This document shows positions 1 to 30,305 of a stretch of DNA of 64,000 bases, one piece after another. The stretch is from Antedon bifida. Its lineage: Eukaryota > Echinodermata > Crinoidea > Comatulida > Antedonidae. The stretch is from contig OY727099.1 in assembly GCA_963402885.1 (NCBI GenBank), forward strand, positions 22,525,001-22,589,000, read 5' to 3'. How positions within the stretch are numbered: the first letter of the stretch is position 1; the number at the start of each line of letters is the position of its first letter. The notes under the pieces are model-generated. The model was not told where the DNA came from and did no database searches. It saw only the letters and a list, made by a program, of their open reading frames with translations. A program made the translations under genes and the position numbers.

Positions 1-149
1 TATGTTTATGATGAAACTTCACTGCAATAAGCAGTGAGTATGATTGTCCAAAAATAAAACCTACCTAAATGTTTATATTTTCATAAATGTATTCAAAATG
101 TAGTTCCTGCAGTAGACTGTTTTTTACCCTTTTTTGTTTTCAATTACAG

Positions 150-20325
<20,176 letters not shown>

Positions 20326-21040
20326 ACATTGTGTGCGACATCTACTGTGAACAACGCTAAGCTCCTGTGAAGTGATGTGCTAGCTTTACTCATCCAAGGA
20401 TCAAGAGTTCAAAGCCTGGATGATGCAGGCCTGTGTGTAGTTATGATCCCACATCTACAGTATGTAAAGTTATGATGCTTGTTTACCATTCCAAGTGCCA
20501 TGTGTTCATAGCCTGGATGATGCAGGCCTGTGTGTAGTTATGATCCCACATCTACAGTATGTGAAGTTATGATGCTTGTTTACCAATCCAAGTGTCATGT
20601 GTTGATAGCCTGGATGATGCAGGTCTGTGTGTAGTTATAATCCCACATCTATAGTATGTGAAGTTATAATGCTTGTTTACCAATCCAGGTGTCGTGTGTT
20701 TATAGCCTGGATGATGCAGGCCTGTGTGTAGTTATGATCCCACATCTACAGTATGTGAAGTTATGATGCTTGTTTACCAATCCAAGTGTCATGTGTTCAT
20801 AGCCTGGATGATGCAGACCTGTGTGTAGTTATGATCCCACATCTACAGTATGTGAAGTTATGATGCTTGCTTACCAATCCAAGTGTCATGTGTTCATAGC
20901 CTGGATGATGCAGGCCTGTGTGTTGTTATGATCCCACATCTACAGTATGTGAAGTTGTGTTTATGGTAATTGTTTGATTTTCATAAATGATGTTTAAATC
21001 CAAAAATGCTCTATTTATGTATTTCAGTTGTAATAATAAA
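20326..21040 (+). other. POLR3B: POLR3B 3' UTR with poly(A) signal
   Basis: Sequence after the TGA at 20323-20325. It contains a 97-bp tandem repeat (listed separately) and then an AATAAA hexamer at 21035-21040 in a TAATAATAAAG context. No other ORF is supported. The extent of the UTR is inferred from the hexamer and has not been confirmed by transcripts. Confidence 0.6.
20413..20960 (+). repeat. 97-bp tandem repeat in the POLR3B 3' UTR
   Basis: Six starts of AGCCTGGATGATGCAGG occur at 20413, 20510, 20607, 20704, 20801 and 20898, an exact 97-bp period. Copies differ by only a few substitutions. The array lies between the stop codon and the AATAAA, so it would be transcribed into the mature mRNA. 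Confidence 0.9.
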
Positions 21041-21718
21041 GAAACTAAACGACCAGAACCAATTTATAATTTATATTGTTTCTAGGACACCATGCAAAGA
21101 TACAAGTGCAATGCAAGTGATTTTACCAATGACATGCCATGATCAGATACTTGCATCATGTTGAGTGTTGACATGTTAAATAGTAACTAAAAATAACAAG
21201 GAATTTAGACCAGTAACAAAACTGATTTACTGGCTGGTAATAAGTGGGCTACTTAAAAATATTCTTATGAATGACGCCTGCCAAGTGCAAATTTATTTCT
21301 TATTCAACCGGAGTATTACATCAAGGATTCAAAATTAAAATGCTCTCTTTGTTTGAAAACAGAGTGGTTTTGCGTTTTTAAGAAAGTAGCCAAAGATTAC
21401 CAATAGTAAATAAATCACTGTGCTATCACTCAGATAGTTAGTAATCTATTTCGTGAACCAGTTCATCGGGTTTACCCCCTACTCGTAACAAGGAATTCAT
21501 TTCACAGGATTCATACCATGTACATTCGAAAAAGAATAATAATGTTTCATATGTTTGTGTACCTATTAGTAAATTTATTCTTTCTATTGAATGGATTACT
21601 TTCAAATACAGTAAACTAAAAAACAAACTAAATACAGTAAATAAATATTGTCAAAATAAGCCATTTCATTCGCATCCTTTTGCAAATCGTATTGGTGAAT
21701 TTTGTATTGCTTTAGGGT
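21041..21718. other. POLR3B downstream region, no gene recognised
   Basis: About 680 bp of AT-rich sequence. A 62-codon minus-strand ORF at 21438-21626 has no recognisable motif. It may be a continuation of the decayed minus-strand frame described at 21748-22174, but that is not demonstrated. Confidence 0.4.
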
Positions 21719-21770
21719 ACGGTCACACCAATATTTTAGACCGATAGTTATCGGTAAGGTGTGACCGGGC
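21719..21770. repeat. nested inverted repeat GGTCACACC...GGTGTGACC
   Basis: The outer arms GGTCACACC and GGTGTGACC enclose an inner palindrome ACCGATAGTTATCGGT. It sits at the end of the broken minus-strand ORF, so it may be the tip of a small TIR element or a transcribed hairpin. Confidence 0.55.
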
Positions 21771-22174
21771 CTTTATTGTCTACTGTAACATGTAGCACAT
21801 ACGTTCCAACATTTCTACATTCTGCACTCAGAGTGAAGGAGTTGGATCTGAACATTTTAATTGCCACAGGTGTGTTTTCCCTAATAATACCAAATTTGTT
21901 TAGCCATGTTAATTCTACATGTAATCTGCCTACACTAATTTTATGTGTTGTGTGAATTTGTGAAACATATGCACACATTAAATTGTTTTTTATTGATATT
22001 AGATCATGACTACATAGTCTTAAGCAGTTGGCTGGTCGTCTTTTAGTAGACACAATTCCCATTTCGTTTCTTTTGAATTCAAGTTTTGTTTCGATCAAAT
22101 TTATTTCTCCACTGTCAACTGGACTTAATTTTGGTACACTTTTTATTTGAGACCTTAAAGCATTTATTGCTCTA
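21748..22174 (-). pseudogene. downstream half of an ORF interrupted by the LTR retrotransposon
   Basis: Open minus-strand frame from the retrotransposon border (22174) to 21748. It contains EINLIETKLEFKRNEMG and later SAECRNVGTYVLHVTVDNKG, which resembles the end of a filamin-type beta-sandwich repeat as in TRIM/B-box-NHL proteins (weak similarity by eye). Allowing for the 5-bp target duplication, it is in frame with the coiled-coil-like segment at 26763-26890. An upstream in-frame stop shows the gene or element was already damaged, or that an exon border lies there. Confidence 0.45.
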
Positions 22175-22994
22175 TGTCACACAGCCGCAATTACGGCTCT
22201 TTCGGACATGTAATTGCTGGTAACCAACGGTGAATAACGGTAAATAGCCACAACTGTACACAATATCGTTCCTTCTTGCCTTCTCTCCTACGCTGACACA
22301 AAACAAATTAGAAAGATAAAAGTTAAACGATTCTGCAAATAAACAACTCCCACGCCTCTGCTCCCGTTCTGCTTGTATTATCAATTATAATTCTTCCTAT
22401 TTTCTGACATATAAATAAATCAAATATAAAGTTAAAATGTTTCTTGATGTCGTTCTGCCCTGCAATCCGCTCCCCGACCAACTATTTCTTTCTCCTTTCC
22501 ACGTAAAATAATATCAGTATCAATCCAGTTACTCTTCAATATTTCCAAACAATTCTTTACATGCAACAACGTCTGCTGTTTCCAACAGTTATTTCTTCCG
22601 TCAATTTACCTTCACAATTTAAATTAATCCTCAGTAATCTCAACAATTAACAGTTCTACATTTAAGTACAGCCTTATAGTATTACTTCCAACTCACAATT
22701 TATTAACTTCATGTATATCACTTTATTTCCTTTCTGCTTCAACTCTATATCATTATCCACATATCACCACCTTATCCTTCTCCACCAATCAGCAACTCAC
22801 ACACTAACTTAACCCTTATACCTCTCCTCCAATCAGCAAACACCACACAATCCTTCTCTGCAACACAACAACTCTGCTCCACTGGCTTCACACAATAGCT
22901 TCCTAAAACAAAAGAAAGGTTCAAATAGTGAAAACAAAAGGAAAAGTAAGAATGACTTGCAAAATATATACACAACTTTATGTCACTTGTGACA
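22175..22994 (-). repeat. 3' LTR of the retrotransposon
   Basis: 820-bp copy of the LTR at 25943-26762, with the same ends and the same length. No length difference was found, and by eye only very few substitutions, if any. Confidence 0.95.
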
Positions 22995-23008
22995 TTTACT
23001 CCCCTCTA
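22995..23008 (-). promoter_or_regulatory. polypurine tract
   Basis: The minus strand reads AGAGGGGAGTAAA directly before the 3' LTR (TGTCAC). It is purine-rich except for one T, and in the expected position for plus-strand priming. Confidence 0.75.
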
Positions 23009-23054
23009 AAAGAATAATGTATCAACATTTTCTCCATACCGTGACGGGTCCTAT

Positions 23055-25316
23055 TTACACTCGACTTAAATAATCAGCTCCTACATTTTCACTGCCTTTA
23101 ATCGCCTCTATTCGGAACTTGTACGGTTGTAGAGCCAGGGCCCATCTCATAATTCGCCCATTGGACAATTTCGCTCTGTGCATAAACACAAGCGGCTGGT
23201 GATCAGTTTCCAACGTGAAGTTTCGTCCATATAAATAAGACTCAAATTTTCGTACACTCCATACAATGGCTAAGCATTCTTTTTCCATCACTGAATATGC
23301 TTTTTCTCGAGGAAGCAGTTTCTTGCTAGCGTACGCCACGGGAAACTTCACGTCACCATACTGCTGCATTAGAACCGCTCCCACTCCATATTCGGACGCA
23401 TCTGTTCTCAAAATAAAATCTTTGTTTAAATTAGGAAGGCATAAAATTGGAGTACTGTTTAATTTTTCCTTAAGTTTAACAAACGCACTTTCCTGGGCCT
23501 TCTCCCAACATATTCGGTTAGGTTCCCGATTCTTCGTTTTGTCGGTTAATGGACAAGCAATCACAGAGTAATTAGGAATGAACTTTCTATAGTAGTTGGT
23601 CATCCCAAGGAATGACCGGAGTTGTTTTTTTTTTGTTTCTGGTTGTTTGGCTGACAAGATGCTTTGTATCTTCTCCACTCGAGGTTGAACATGTCCTTTC
23701 CCTACCACATGGCCAAGAAACTCGACTTGTTTGTTACTCACAGTTGTAGTTTGTTTCTCTGCAAGATCCTTGAATTTTGCAAGGCTGATATCTTGTTGCT
23801 GGGCGGTTTCCATAATTCCCGCTGTGATGATTTGCTTGTGTATTTCTGTAGTTTTAAGTGTTCTGAATGGTTTATCCATAGTGTTAGCTTGAGACCGGGT
23901 AACAACAGAACATCCTTGAAGATTTCGCTCTGTCCATGTGGGATCTGGATTTCCTGGTGCTCGTACTCCTGCAATATTACCTAATATCAAGTCATAAATA
24001 GGGTTATTCATACATAGTGCATACGTCTTTCCTGAAAAAAATGGAGTATTAACATGTATTAATGCAACCGGTAAGTTGCGGACCGTGCCATCAATCAGCA
24101 CACAGGTTTTCTCCTTACCAGTAAGTTGTTCGGCTGATACAAGATCTTTCTTCACAACCACCCCACTACAGCCACTGTCACGAAGAACAGAGACGCAGCG
24201 TGACCCAACACAACCTGTATAAACGGGCATTTTACTATTTGAATCATTTAGAGCCGCTGTCATAATTGGAAGACAGTGCCCACATTGAAGAGTGACCTTA
24301 TCACCATCATTATTGATACAACATTGATTTAAAGACTCTGACATTTTCGTAACCATACTGGCACCCACATCGGGAATTTCTTCTTTGGCTTTACATTCGT
24401 GTTGTTTTGCACATTTCTGGCAATCAGACTCTGTTTGTGGTGAAGTAGACAACCCAGCGCAACTGTTGGCGTCCTGTCTACAATTTCTGGCAATATGTCC
24501 TGTTTTTAAGCATCGGTAACATTTTGGAGGAGAGTTTGGCTTATGCATAGTTGAGGCTCTGCAATTTCTAGCTAGGTGACCTACACGATGACATATAAAA
24601 CAAGTTGGACTACGGAACCTAGAAGGGCTTTGTGATGAGGATGTACTGGGAACATTATTAGAGGAGAGTTGAGGAGAATTTGGCTCTTTTTGTTTAAACT
24701 CTATTGGTTTACCAAATAATCCCCCACGAGCTTCCAAATATTGCTCCGCAATTTCAGCCATCGCTTGTATCGTTTTCGGTTGACGTTCCCTTAGGAACAG
24801 AGCTAGGTCCTTCCCACACCCATCGGTAAACTGCTCTCGCAGCAATAAATCTTTTAACCCCTGAAAGGTTTTTTCCCCCTCTGCTAGGTCAATCCACCTA
24901 TCAAGATAATTGCTTATCCTCGCAGCAAATTGCGGGCCGCTTTCTCCGTATTCGGGCTTAGCTGTTCGTAACTTATGTCGAAATCCATCGGCGGTTAACT
25001 GAAACCGTTTTAGAAGAGCCAATTTCAACAGTTTGTAATCGTTAGCTTCAGCTGACGACAACCTGGAATAAACCTCGAGAGCCTTCCCAGTTAGTAGGGC
25101 ACTTAAGTTAACCGGCCACTCAATTTCTTTCCACTCCTGACTAGTCGCATACCGTTCAAACCTTTTCAGATAGGCATCTAGGTCATCTGTTCGATCATGG
25201 AAAGGGGGTAATTTAGGTTTACTGGCCTTAACCCGTGACTCAGGATTGGGTAATACTCTACCACCCGGCCGTGCCCGATTCTTTTCTTGTTCTAATTGGA
25301 TTTCTAACCTTCGCAT
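23055..25316 (-). CDS. retrotransposon gag-protease-RT(partial)-RNase H polyprotein, internally deleted
   Basis: The 753-residue frame starts inside gag. Residues ~35-200 form the gag capsid-like region (KLPPFHDRTDDLDAYLKRFE). Two CCHC zinc knuckles lie at 239-252 and 266-279 (C-x2-C-x4-H-x4-C). An aspartic protease active site DSGCSG begins at ~380. From ~527 only the distal RT region remains (VEFLGHVV, then LRSFLGMTNYYRKFI), followed by the RNase H domain with TDAS (~638), the EKE Glu (~678) and TDHQ (~705). The fingers/palm with the YxDD box is absent and the frame ends before any integrase. The deletion joins the protease linker to the RT tail in frame. The product could still act as Gag, but it cannot reverse-transcribe or integrate by itself. 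Confidence 0.9.
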   Translation of the reverse strand: MRRLEIQLEQEKNRARPGGRVLPNPESRVKASKPKLPPFHDRTDDLDAYLKRFERYATSQEWKEIEWPVNLSALLTGKALEVYSRLSSAEANDYKLLKLALLKRFQLTADGFRHKLRTAKPEYGESGPQFAARISNYLDRWIDLAEGEKTFQGLKDLLLREQFTDGCGKDLALFLRERQPKTIQAMAEIAEQYLEARGGLFGKPIEFKQKEPNSPQLSSNNVPSTSSSQSPSRFRSPTCFICHRVGHLARNCRASTMHKPNSPPKCYRCLKTGHIARNCRQDANSCAGLSTSPQTESDCQKCAKQHECKAKEEIPDVGASMVTKMSESLNQCCINNDGDKVTLQCGHCLPIMTAALNDSNSKMPVYTGCVGSRCVSVLRDSGCSGVVVKKDLVSAEQLTGKEKTCVLIDGTVRNLPVALIHVNTPFFSGKTYALCMNNPIYDLILGNIAGVRAPGNPDPTWTERNLQGCSVVTRSQANTMDKPFRTLKTTEIHKQIITAGIMETAQQQDISLAKFKDLAEKQTTTVSNKQVEFLGHVVGKGHVQPRVEKIQSILSAKQPETKKKQLRSFLGMTNYYRKFIPNYSVIACPLTDKTKNREPNRICWEKAQESAFVKLKEKLNSTPILCLPNLNKDFILRTDASEYGVGAVLMQQYGDVKFPVAYASKKLLPREKAYSVMEKECLAIVWSVRKFESYLYGRNFTLETDHQPLVFMHRAKLSNGRIMRWALALQPYKFRIEAIKGSENVGADYLSRV

Positions 25317-25377
25317 TTCTATAAGATAGGCCTGATTCTCAGCTTCTTTCGCCCTTTCGTTTTCTCTCTCTTTTTCT

Positions 25378-25779
25378 TCACTCGCTCTTTTTCTCTCTGC
25401 TTCGTCCCTCTCTAGTAACTCTCTCCTCTCTCTCTCTTCCTTCTCTAGTGCCTCTCTTCTCTCTCTCTCTTCCTTCTCTAGTGCCTCTCTCTCTCTCTTC
25501 CTTCTCTAGTGCCTCTCTTCTCTCTCTCTCTTCCTTCTCTAGTGCCTCTCTCTCTCTGTCTCTGTTTCGCTCCATTTCTTCTCTCTCCCTGTCCCTGTTT
25601 CGCTGTTTTTCTTCTCTCTCCCTGTTTCTCTCTTCTCTCTCTAGTGCTCTCTCTTCTCTCTCTCGTGCTCTTTCTTCTCTCTCTCTGGCAGCTTCCTCTC
25701 TCTTTTCCACAAACTCTCTTAATTCCACTCCATCTAACCCCAACGCTTTTCCTGCGTCAACAATTTTAGTGAGATCCAT
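25378..25779 (-). CDS. retrotransposon gag N-terminus, charged repeat region, frameshifted
   Basis: The 133-codon frame begins MDLTKIVDAGKALGLDGVEL and then becomes an almost pure Arg/Glu tract (EREERERE-type) coded by a GA-rich microsatellite. It ends at TGA 25378. The same strand in another frame stays open upstream of the Met at 25316, through a stretch ending in ENQAYLIE, and runs into the gag-pol ORF. The two ORFs are therefore most simply one gag gene split by a small indel inside the microsatellite near 25450-25500. A programmed shift is not excluded but no slippery site stands out. Confidence 0.7.
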   Translation of the reverse strand: MDLTKIVDAGKALGLDGVELREFVEKREEAAREREERAREREERALEREERNREREEKQRNRDREREEMERNRDREREALEKEERERREALEKEERERGTREGREREKRGTREGREREERVTREGRSREKKSE

Positions 25780-25921
25780 TTCTTAAGAAAAAAAAAAAAA
25801 ATATATATATATATAAGTATCCAATATAAGTATACAGTATGCCAATAATATGGCAAATAGACAATCCAAGAATCACGTACAATTGTTTCATCTACCAATG
25901 TTCACGCTAGGTTACAAAGTC

Positions 25922-25938
25922 TCCCGGACGAGCCCCCA
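25922..25938 (-). promoter_or_regulatory. primer binding site, tRNA-Pro type
   Basis: The minus strand reads TGGGGGCTCGTCCGGGA, complementary to the 3' end of tRNA-Pro, the same primer class used by murine leukaemia-type retroviruses. It starts 4 nt inside the 5' LTR, the expected place for priming minus-strand synthesis. Confidence 0.9.
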
Positions 25939-25942
25939 TAAA

Positions 25943-26762
25943 TGTCACACAGCCGCAATTACGGCTCTTTCGGACATGTAATTGCTGGTAACCAACGGTG
26001 AATAACGGTAAATAGCCACAACTGTACACAATATCGTTCCTTCTTGCCTTCTCTCCTACGCTGACACAAAACAAATTAGAAAGATAAAAGTTAAACGATT
26101 CTGCAAATAAACAACTCCCACGCCTCTGCTCCCGTTCTGCTTGTATTATCAATTATAATTCTTCCTATTTTCTGACATATAAATAAATCAAATATAAAGT
26201 TAAAATGTTTCTTGATGTCGTTCTGCCCTGCAATCCGCTCCCCGACCAACTATTTCTTTCTCCTTTCCACGTAAAATAATATCAGTATCAATCCAGTTAC
26301 TCTTCAATATTTCCAAACAATTCTTTACATGCAACAACGTCTGCTGTTTCCAACAGTTATTTCTTCCGTCAATTTACCTTCACAATTTAAATTAATCCTC
26401 AGTAATCTCAACAATTAACAGTTCTACATTTAAGTACAGCCTTATAGTATTACTTCCAACTCACAATTTATTAACTTCATGTATATCACTTTATTTCCTT
26501 TCTGCTTCAACTCTATATCATTATCCACATATCACCACCTTATCCTTCTCCACCAATCAGCAACTCACACACTAACTTAACCCTTATACCTCTCCTCCAA
26601 TCAGCAAACACCACACAATCCTTCTCTGCAACACAACAACTCTGCTCCACTGGCTTCACACAATAGCTTCCTAAAACAAAAGAAAGGTTCAAATAGTGAA
26701 AACAAAAGGAAAAGTAAGAATGACTTGCAAAATATATACACAACTTTATGTCACTTGTGACA
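25943..26762 (-). repeat. 5' LTR of the retrotransposon
   Basis: 820 bp, starting TGTCACACAGCCGCAATTAC and ending CAACTTTATGTCACTTGTGACA on the plus strand. It is a direct copy of 22175-22994. The TGTCACA/TGTGACA ends form a 7-bp inverted repeat. It is the 5' LTR because the coding strand is minus. Confidence 0.95.
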
Positions 26763-26930
26763 CTCTACCACTGGTCTTCATCGCTGTGGCTTTATCGCTC
26801 TTCAACACCTGCTCAAGAAAATGTAACTTTGTTTCTGAGTCAGAAATAGTCAACTTAAGCTCAGCTGCTTGGTAACTTCTTTACACAACTCCTGTTCTCT
26901 TGCTCTGATCACCGGCGCAGACCCTGGGGG
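26763..26930 (-). pseudogene. upstream half of the ORF interrupted by the LTR retrotransposon
   Basis: The minus-strand frame reads ISDSETKLHFLEQVLKSDKA towards the retrotransposon border. It is charged and heptad-like (coiled coil probable) and joins the frame at 22174 once the CTCTA duplication is counted once. Farther upstream QELCKEVTKQL appears in a different frame, so there is a 1-nt shift or intron edge near 26880. Confidence 0.4.
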
Positions 26931-27509
26931 GACGGAGGGGACATGTTAGTGGTTAGGGGACATGTTAGTGGTTAGGGGACATTTTAGTGGTTTAGTGTCC
27001 CCCTCACTTTTCAACAGCAAAATCATTAAATTGTTGAAATGAAATAGAAAGTAAGACTTCTATGACACACGCATTCAGAAAATACAGTATCGAAGAGGAA
27101 TAGATTTTGCGTGAATATAACCAGTGGCGCATCAGGACCAGTGCTTAAAAAGTGCGTGTAACCTAAAATTTATTCTTCCAGGCGAAATTTTATGTGCTCA
27201 GAAATCGATTGAAATGACCTATAAATTACTCAAAGAGCCAGGCTTCTATAGGAGGTTTCAATTTTATATTTCCTATCAAAAAACGGATCGTTGGCTCTGA
27301 TATAAGTTATTCGGTGGCATCATGGATATCTTTCAAACAGGCATCTTTACGTTTATCTAAATGTGAGGTATTTTGAGGAACCTTTACACTCAGACATAAT
27401 TAATTTTCATATATATAGTTAAGTTTGTATATAGCCTAATAGGCCTAGGTAATTCTGTTAATATTAAATTATTATTGTTTTTGGGTGGGTAGGCCTGAGA
27501 GATCTAAAT
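26931..27509. other. no gene recognised; short GTTAGGGGACATGTTAGTG repeats
   Basis: Contains about three copies of a 17-bp GGGGACATGTTAGTGGTTA unit near 26938-26995. The rest is AT-rich sequence without a supported ORF. It ends where similarity to the 54.4-kb region begins. Confidence 0.4.
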
Positions 27510-27870
27510 TCTGTGTCGACAAAATTCTGTATTTTTCTGTACTTACATAATTGTACCTACATATATCATAATTTATGTACGTAAATAATTGTGTACAAAT
27601 AAGAGTTCATTACGTCTAGGTAGGCCTAGTACTGTAGTACAGAAATCGTTTTGATCAAATATAGAATTCTTGTATCACAATTATAAGTATTTATTTTGCT
27701 ATGTCCCAAATTAACAATGTCGTCCCATGATGTGACGTCACTCGTCAGTCTTTTCGATCGGGAAAAATTTAATCCATCTTCCTAAAGGCCAAGTTACCCA
27801 GCCGAGTGGTAACAGTAAGCGGAAAACAAAAACATAGAATCTTTGTTATTTCTTTAATGACCGTAATGTA

Positions 27871-28030
27871 TATCGCAAATGATTGATTGCAAAATGCATG
27901 ATGGGAAGGGTTTGGGAGCAAAGTATGTCACGATGCGCGCATACGTAAAAACATCAAATTATGTACGTACGCGTCGTGGCGTTTGCTCCCAAATCCTTCC
28001 CACCATGCGTCGCGCACGTTATTTGCGATA
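27871..28030. mobile_element. 160-bp imperfect palindrome/MITE (TATCGCAAAT ends), copy A
   Basis: The ends TATCGCAAAT and ATTTGCGATA are inverted copies. Inner arms GGGAAGGGTTTGGGAGCAAA and TTTGCTCCCAAATCCTTCCC extend the inverted repeat. The same element is at 54937-55100, so it predates the duplication. Confidence 0.75.
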
Positions 28031-29091
28031 AACCTTATTATTACACAAAACGTGAAATGAAAATACAATATTCAAGCAATGCAATTTAACACCTCGTGTT
28101 AAGATATTCAATTTAATTAACCAATATTATTAAGAATGTAACATGTTTCAGTTCTAATGTAAATTCAGAATTTACATTTTCTGACATTGTTCTTTCCATA
28201 CATATCTATACAATGCAATCATCACCATATTTGGTTAAACTGAAATTATCTTATATACCAGAGGCGTCTGATTGCTGTCTGGAGGGTGCTAAAATTGTAA
28301 ATGTGAAACTAACTAATAACAAATATGAAACAGAGTCTCCAGTACCTCAGCCCCACCACCATGCCTGGGGCTTAGCTAAGCACAGTTTGAAAATAGAGCT
28401 GTTAGATCCTCGGAAATTGCACTTATACATTGATATATGAAACAAAACATAAGTCTCCAGGACCAGCCCTACCATGGTTGGGACTGAGCTAAGACAATTT
28501 TGAAAACTAGAGCTGCTAGTATTCGAATGAAAGTTAATACGTGCTGGTAAAAATATAAGTTTGTTTAAAAAACACTTTAGAGCTGAAAGGTCTTCATAAA
28601 TTGCAATTATACTTTTAAAATGTCAGGCCAAGAGCCGTACTACTCGCAATGAAAATAATAACATTTGATGAAACCTTAATGAAGTTTATACATTTTTAAA
28701 ATTAATGTCAATAAAATTATAAAAATGATCACCTATAATTCGTCAAAGTGACGAATTAAATTCTAGTTAAATCCTATTTCTAGTACACAGTATATTGCGT
28801 GTAATTATCCTGTTCTCATACATTTTTCTTGTTTTACGAAATAAATGAACGATTGAATAACTTCCATGATGCTTATTTAAACGTTACAGTCTTTCGCACA
28901 GATGTCAATTTAAACTCACAAGATAACGCAATAAATTAAATAAATTATCATGTGTATTATTATGAACTACTGAATGTACAATTACTGATAAAATCTTAAA
29001 AACGAACTTTTTAAACTTGCAGTGTGATCATTTTAAACAAAAATGGATTATACAATTTAAGTTACATCATTGTGATCAAAAATATATACAG

Positions 29092-29508
29092 TACCATAAT
29101 TATTTGAATAAGATAAAGGCCCTGGGGGCGCTTCGTGTTCAGGTTTATTTAGGGGAGGCGTTTATTTTTGTTGAGTGTAATATAGTAACATATGTATAAT
29201 CAATAAATAAATACCCCCTAGATATGAAAAAATACAACACAATTAAAAAGTGATAAAATACAGTAAAAATTGTATGAAAATGCTTGTTAAATTGTGGATC
29301 ATGTCAATCAATGAATTCTACCTACTACAAATAGATGTTGTGATACAATATTGTGTATATGTGTGTATATGTGACGGGGTGTTTATTCGAAGAAATAAAT
29401 AAATGCCCCGGGCGTTTATTTGAGGGTATTTTTATTCAAATTAATTTTCTATAGAGGGGAGGGGGAGGCGTTTATTCAAATCTGGGCGTTTATTCAAATA
29501 AATACTGC
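29092..29508. mobile_element. element with degenerate TACCGTA(A)TTATTTGAATAA ends, copy A
   Basis: The left ACCATAATTATTTGAATAAG and right TTTATTCAAATAAATACTGC are inverted relatives of the TACCGTATTTATTCG ends seen at 30845. The interior carries GGGCGTTTATTCAAA words. The paralogous copy is at 56068-56570. Confidence 0.55.
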
Positions 29509-29968
29509 AATAAAATATTTTTAGATGCTGAAGATTACATACAAATACGATAGATACAAATTTCATAAGCAAAAGCAGAAATAGAGTTTGCGCAATTAAA
29601 TTGGATTCAAAGGAAACCAAATTGTGACGCACTTTGCACTTAAACATATATACAATTGTGTATGAGGATAATGAATATAGCTGTCCAAACATTATATTTC
29701 CTCAGGAATCCTCATCCAATCGATGAGAACCAATTGCCATTACGATTATCCGGAACCAGTAGCATCATCAACCCTTGCTTTCTTTTCGTTTTTATACATT
29801 TCATATTCCGTTGAGATTTCTCTGTCATTTCTTACTGGACACAAATGTCTTGAGGTAACACACTGCAATTACAATAAACACAATAATGTTAAATGCAATA
29901 AAATGGCAATAACATATCAGCCTGTCAGTGACTTCAGAGGCAGTGCAATCTTAAGATTGTCTGGTTGT

Positions 29969-30113
29969 AAAGCTCTGTCTACACTATCAAACTTTATGAG
30001 ACAAAAAAATGTGATGTGCCCATATATGGACATGATGACGACATATCAAAACCATATTTTGACACATTACACCTTTTTTGTCAACTTAGTTTGCTAGTGT
30101 AGACAGAGCTTTT
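29969..30113. mobile_element. 145-bp MITE with AAAGCTCTGTCTACACTATC terminal repeats, copy A
   Basis: Left AAAGCTCTGTCTACACTATC and right TAGTGTAGACAGAGCTTT are inverted. The paralogous copy is at 57029-57164. Solo ends of the same family occur near 6893 (AAGCTCTGTCTACACTAT) and 50565 (GATAGTGTAGACAAGGC). Confidence 0.75.
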
Positions 30114-30119
30114 ACGCCA

Positions 30120-30305
30120 AACTCTGATTTACTATTTTTTTAGTTGAATCTGATTTACTATTTTTTTAGTTGAATCTGATTTACTATTTTTTTAGTTGAA
30201 TCTGATTTACTATTTTTTTAGTTGAATCTGATTTACTATTTTTTTAGTTGAATCTGATTTACTATTTTTTTAGTTGAATCTGATTTACTATTTTTTTAGT
30301 TGAAT
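30120..30305. repeat. 26-bp tandem repeat, ~7 copies, 3' of LRR gene A
   Basis: The unit is CTGATTTACTATTTTTTTAGTTGAAT. The paralogous place at 57174-57225 has only about two copies. Confidence 0.9.

Larger units (their letters stand above)
22175..26762 (-). mobile_element. deleted Ty3/gypsy-type LTR retrotransposon, minus strand, complete termini
   Basis: Two direct 820-bp LTRs (22175-22994 and 25943-26762) start TGTCACA and end TGTGACA. They are flanked by a 5-bp target duplication, CTCTA (22170-22174 and 26763-26767). The internal ~2.95 kb has a tRNA-Pro-type primer site beside the right LTR (the 5' LTR) and a polypurine tract beside the left LTR. It encodes gag, protease, the end of reverse transcriptase and RNase H, but not the RT catalytic core or integrase. 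The LTRs look near-identical over the parts compared by eye, so insertion is probably recent. Movement would need proteins supplied by a related full element. Confidence 0.95.

Noticed and set aside
25448..25786. Ser/Leu-rich plus-strand ORFs
   Set aside because: Antisense shadow of the gag Arg/Glu microsatellite.
28213..28440. 75-codon plus-strand ORF in the duplicated flank
   Set aside because: The paralogous copy near 55280-55480 is frameshifted by indels, so it is not a conserved gene.
29723..30097. 124-codon plus-strand ORF, also seen at 56715-57146
   Set aside because: Conserved only because the region is duplicated. It runs into the AAAGCTCTGTCTACAC MITE and has no recognisable domain or splice support.
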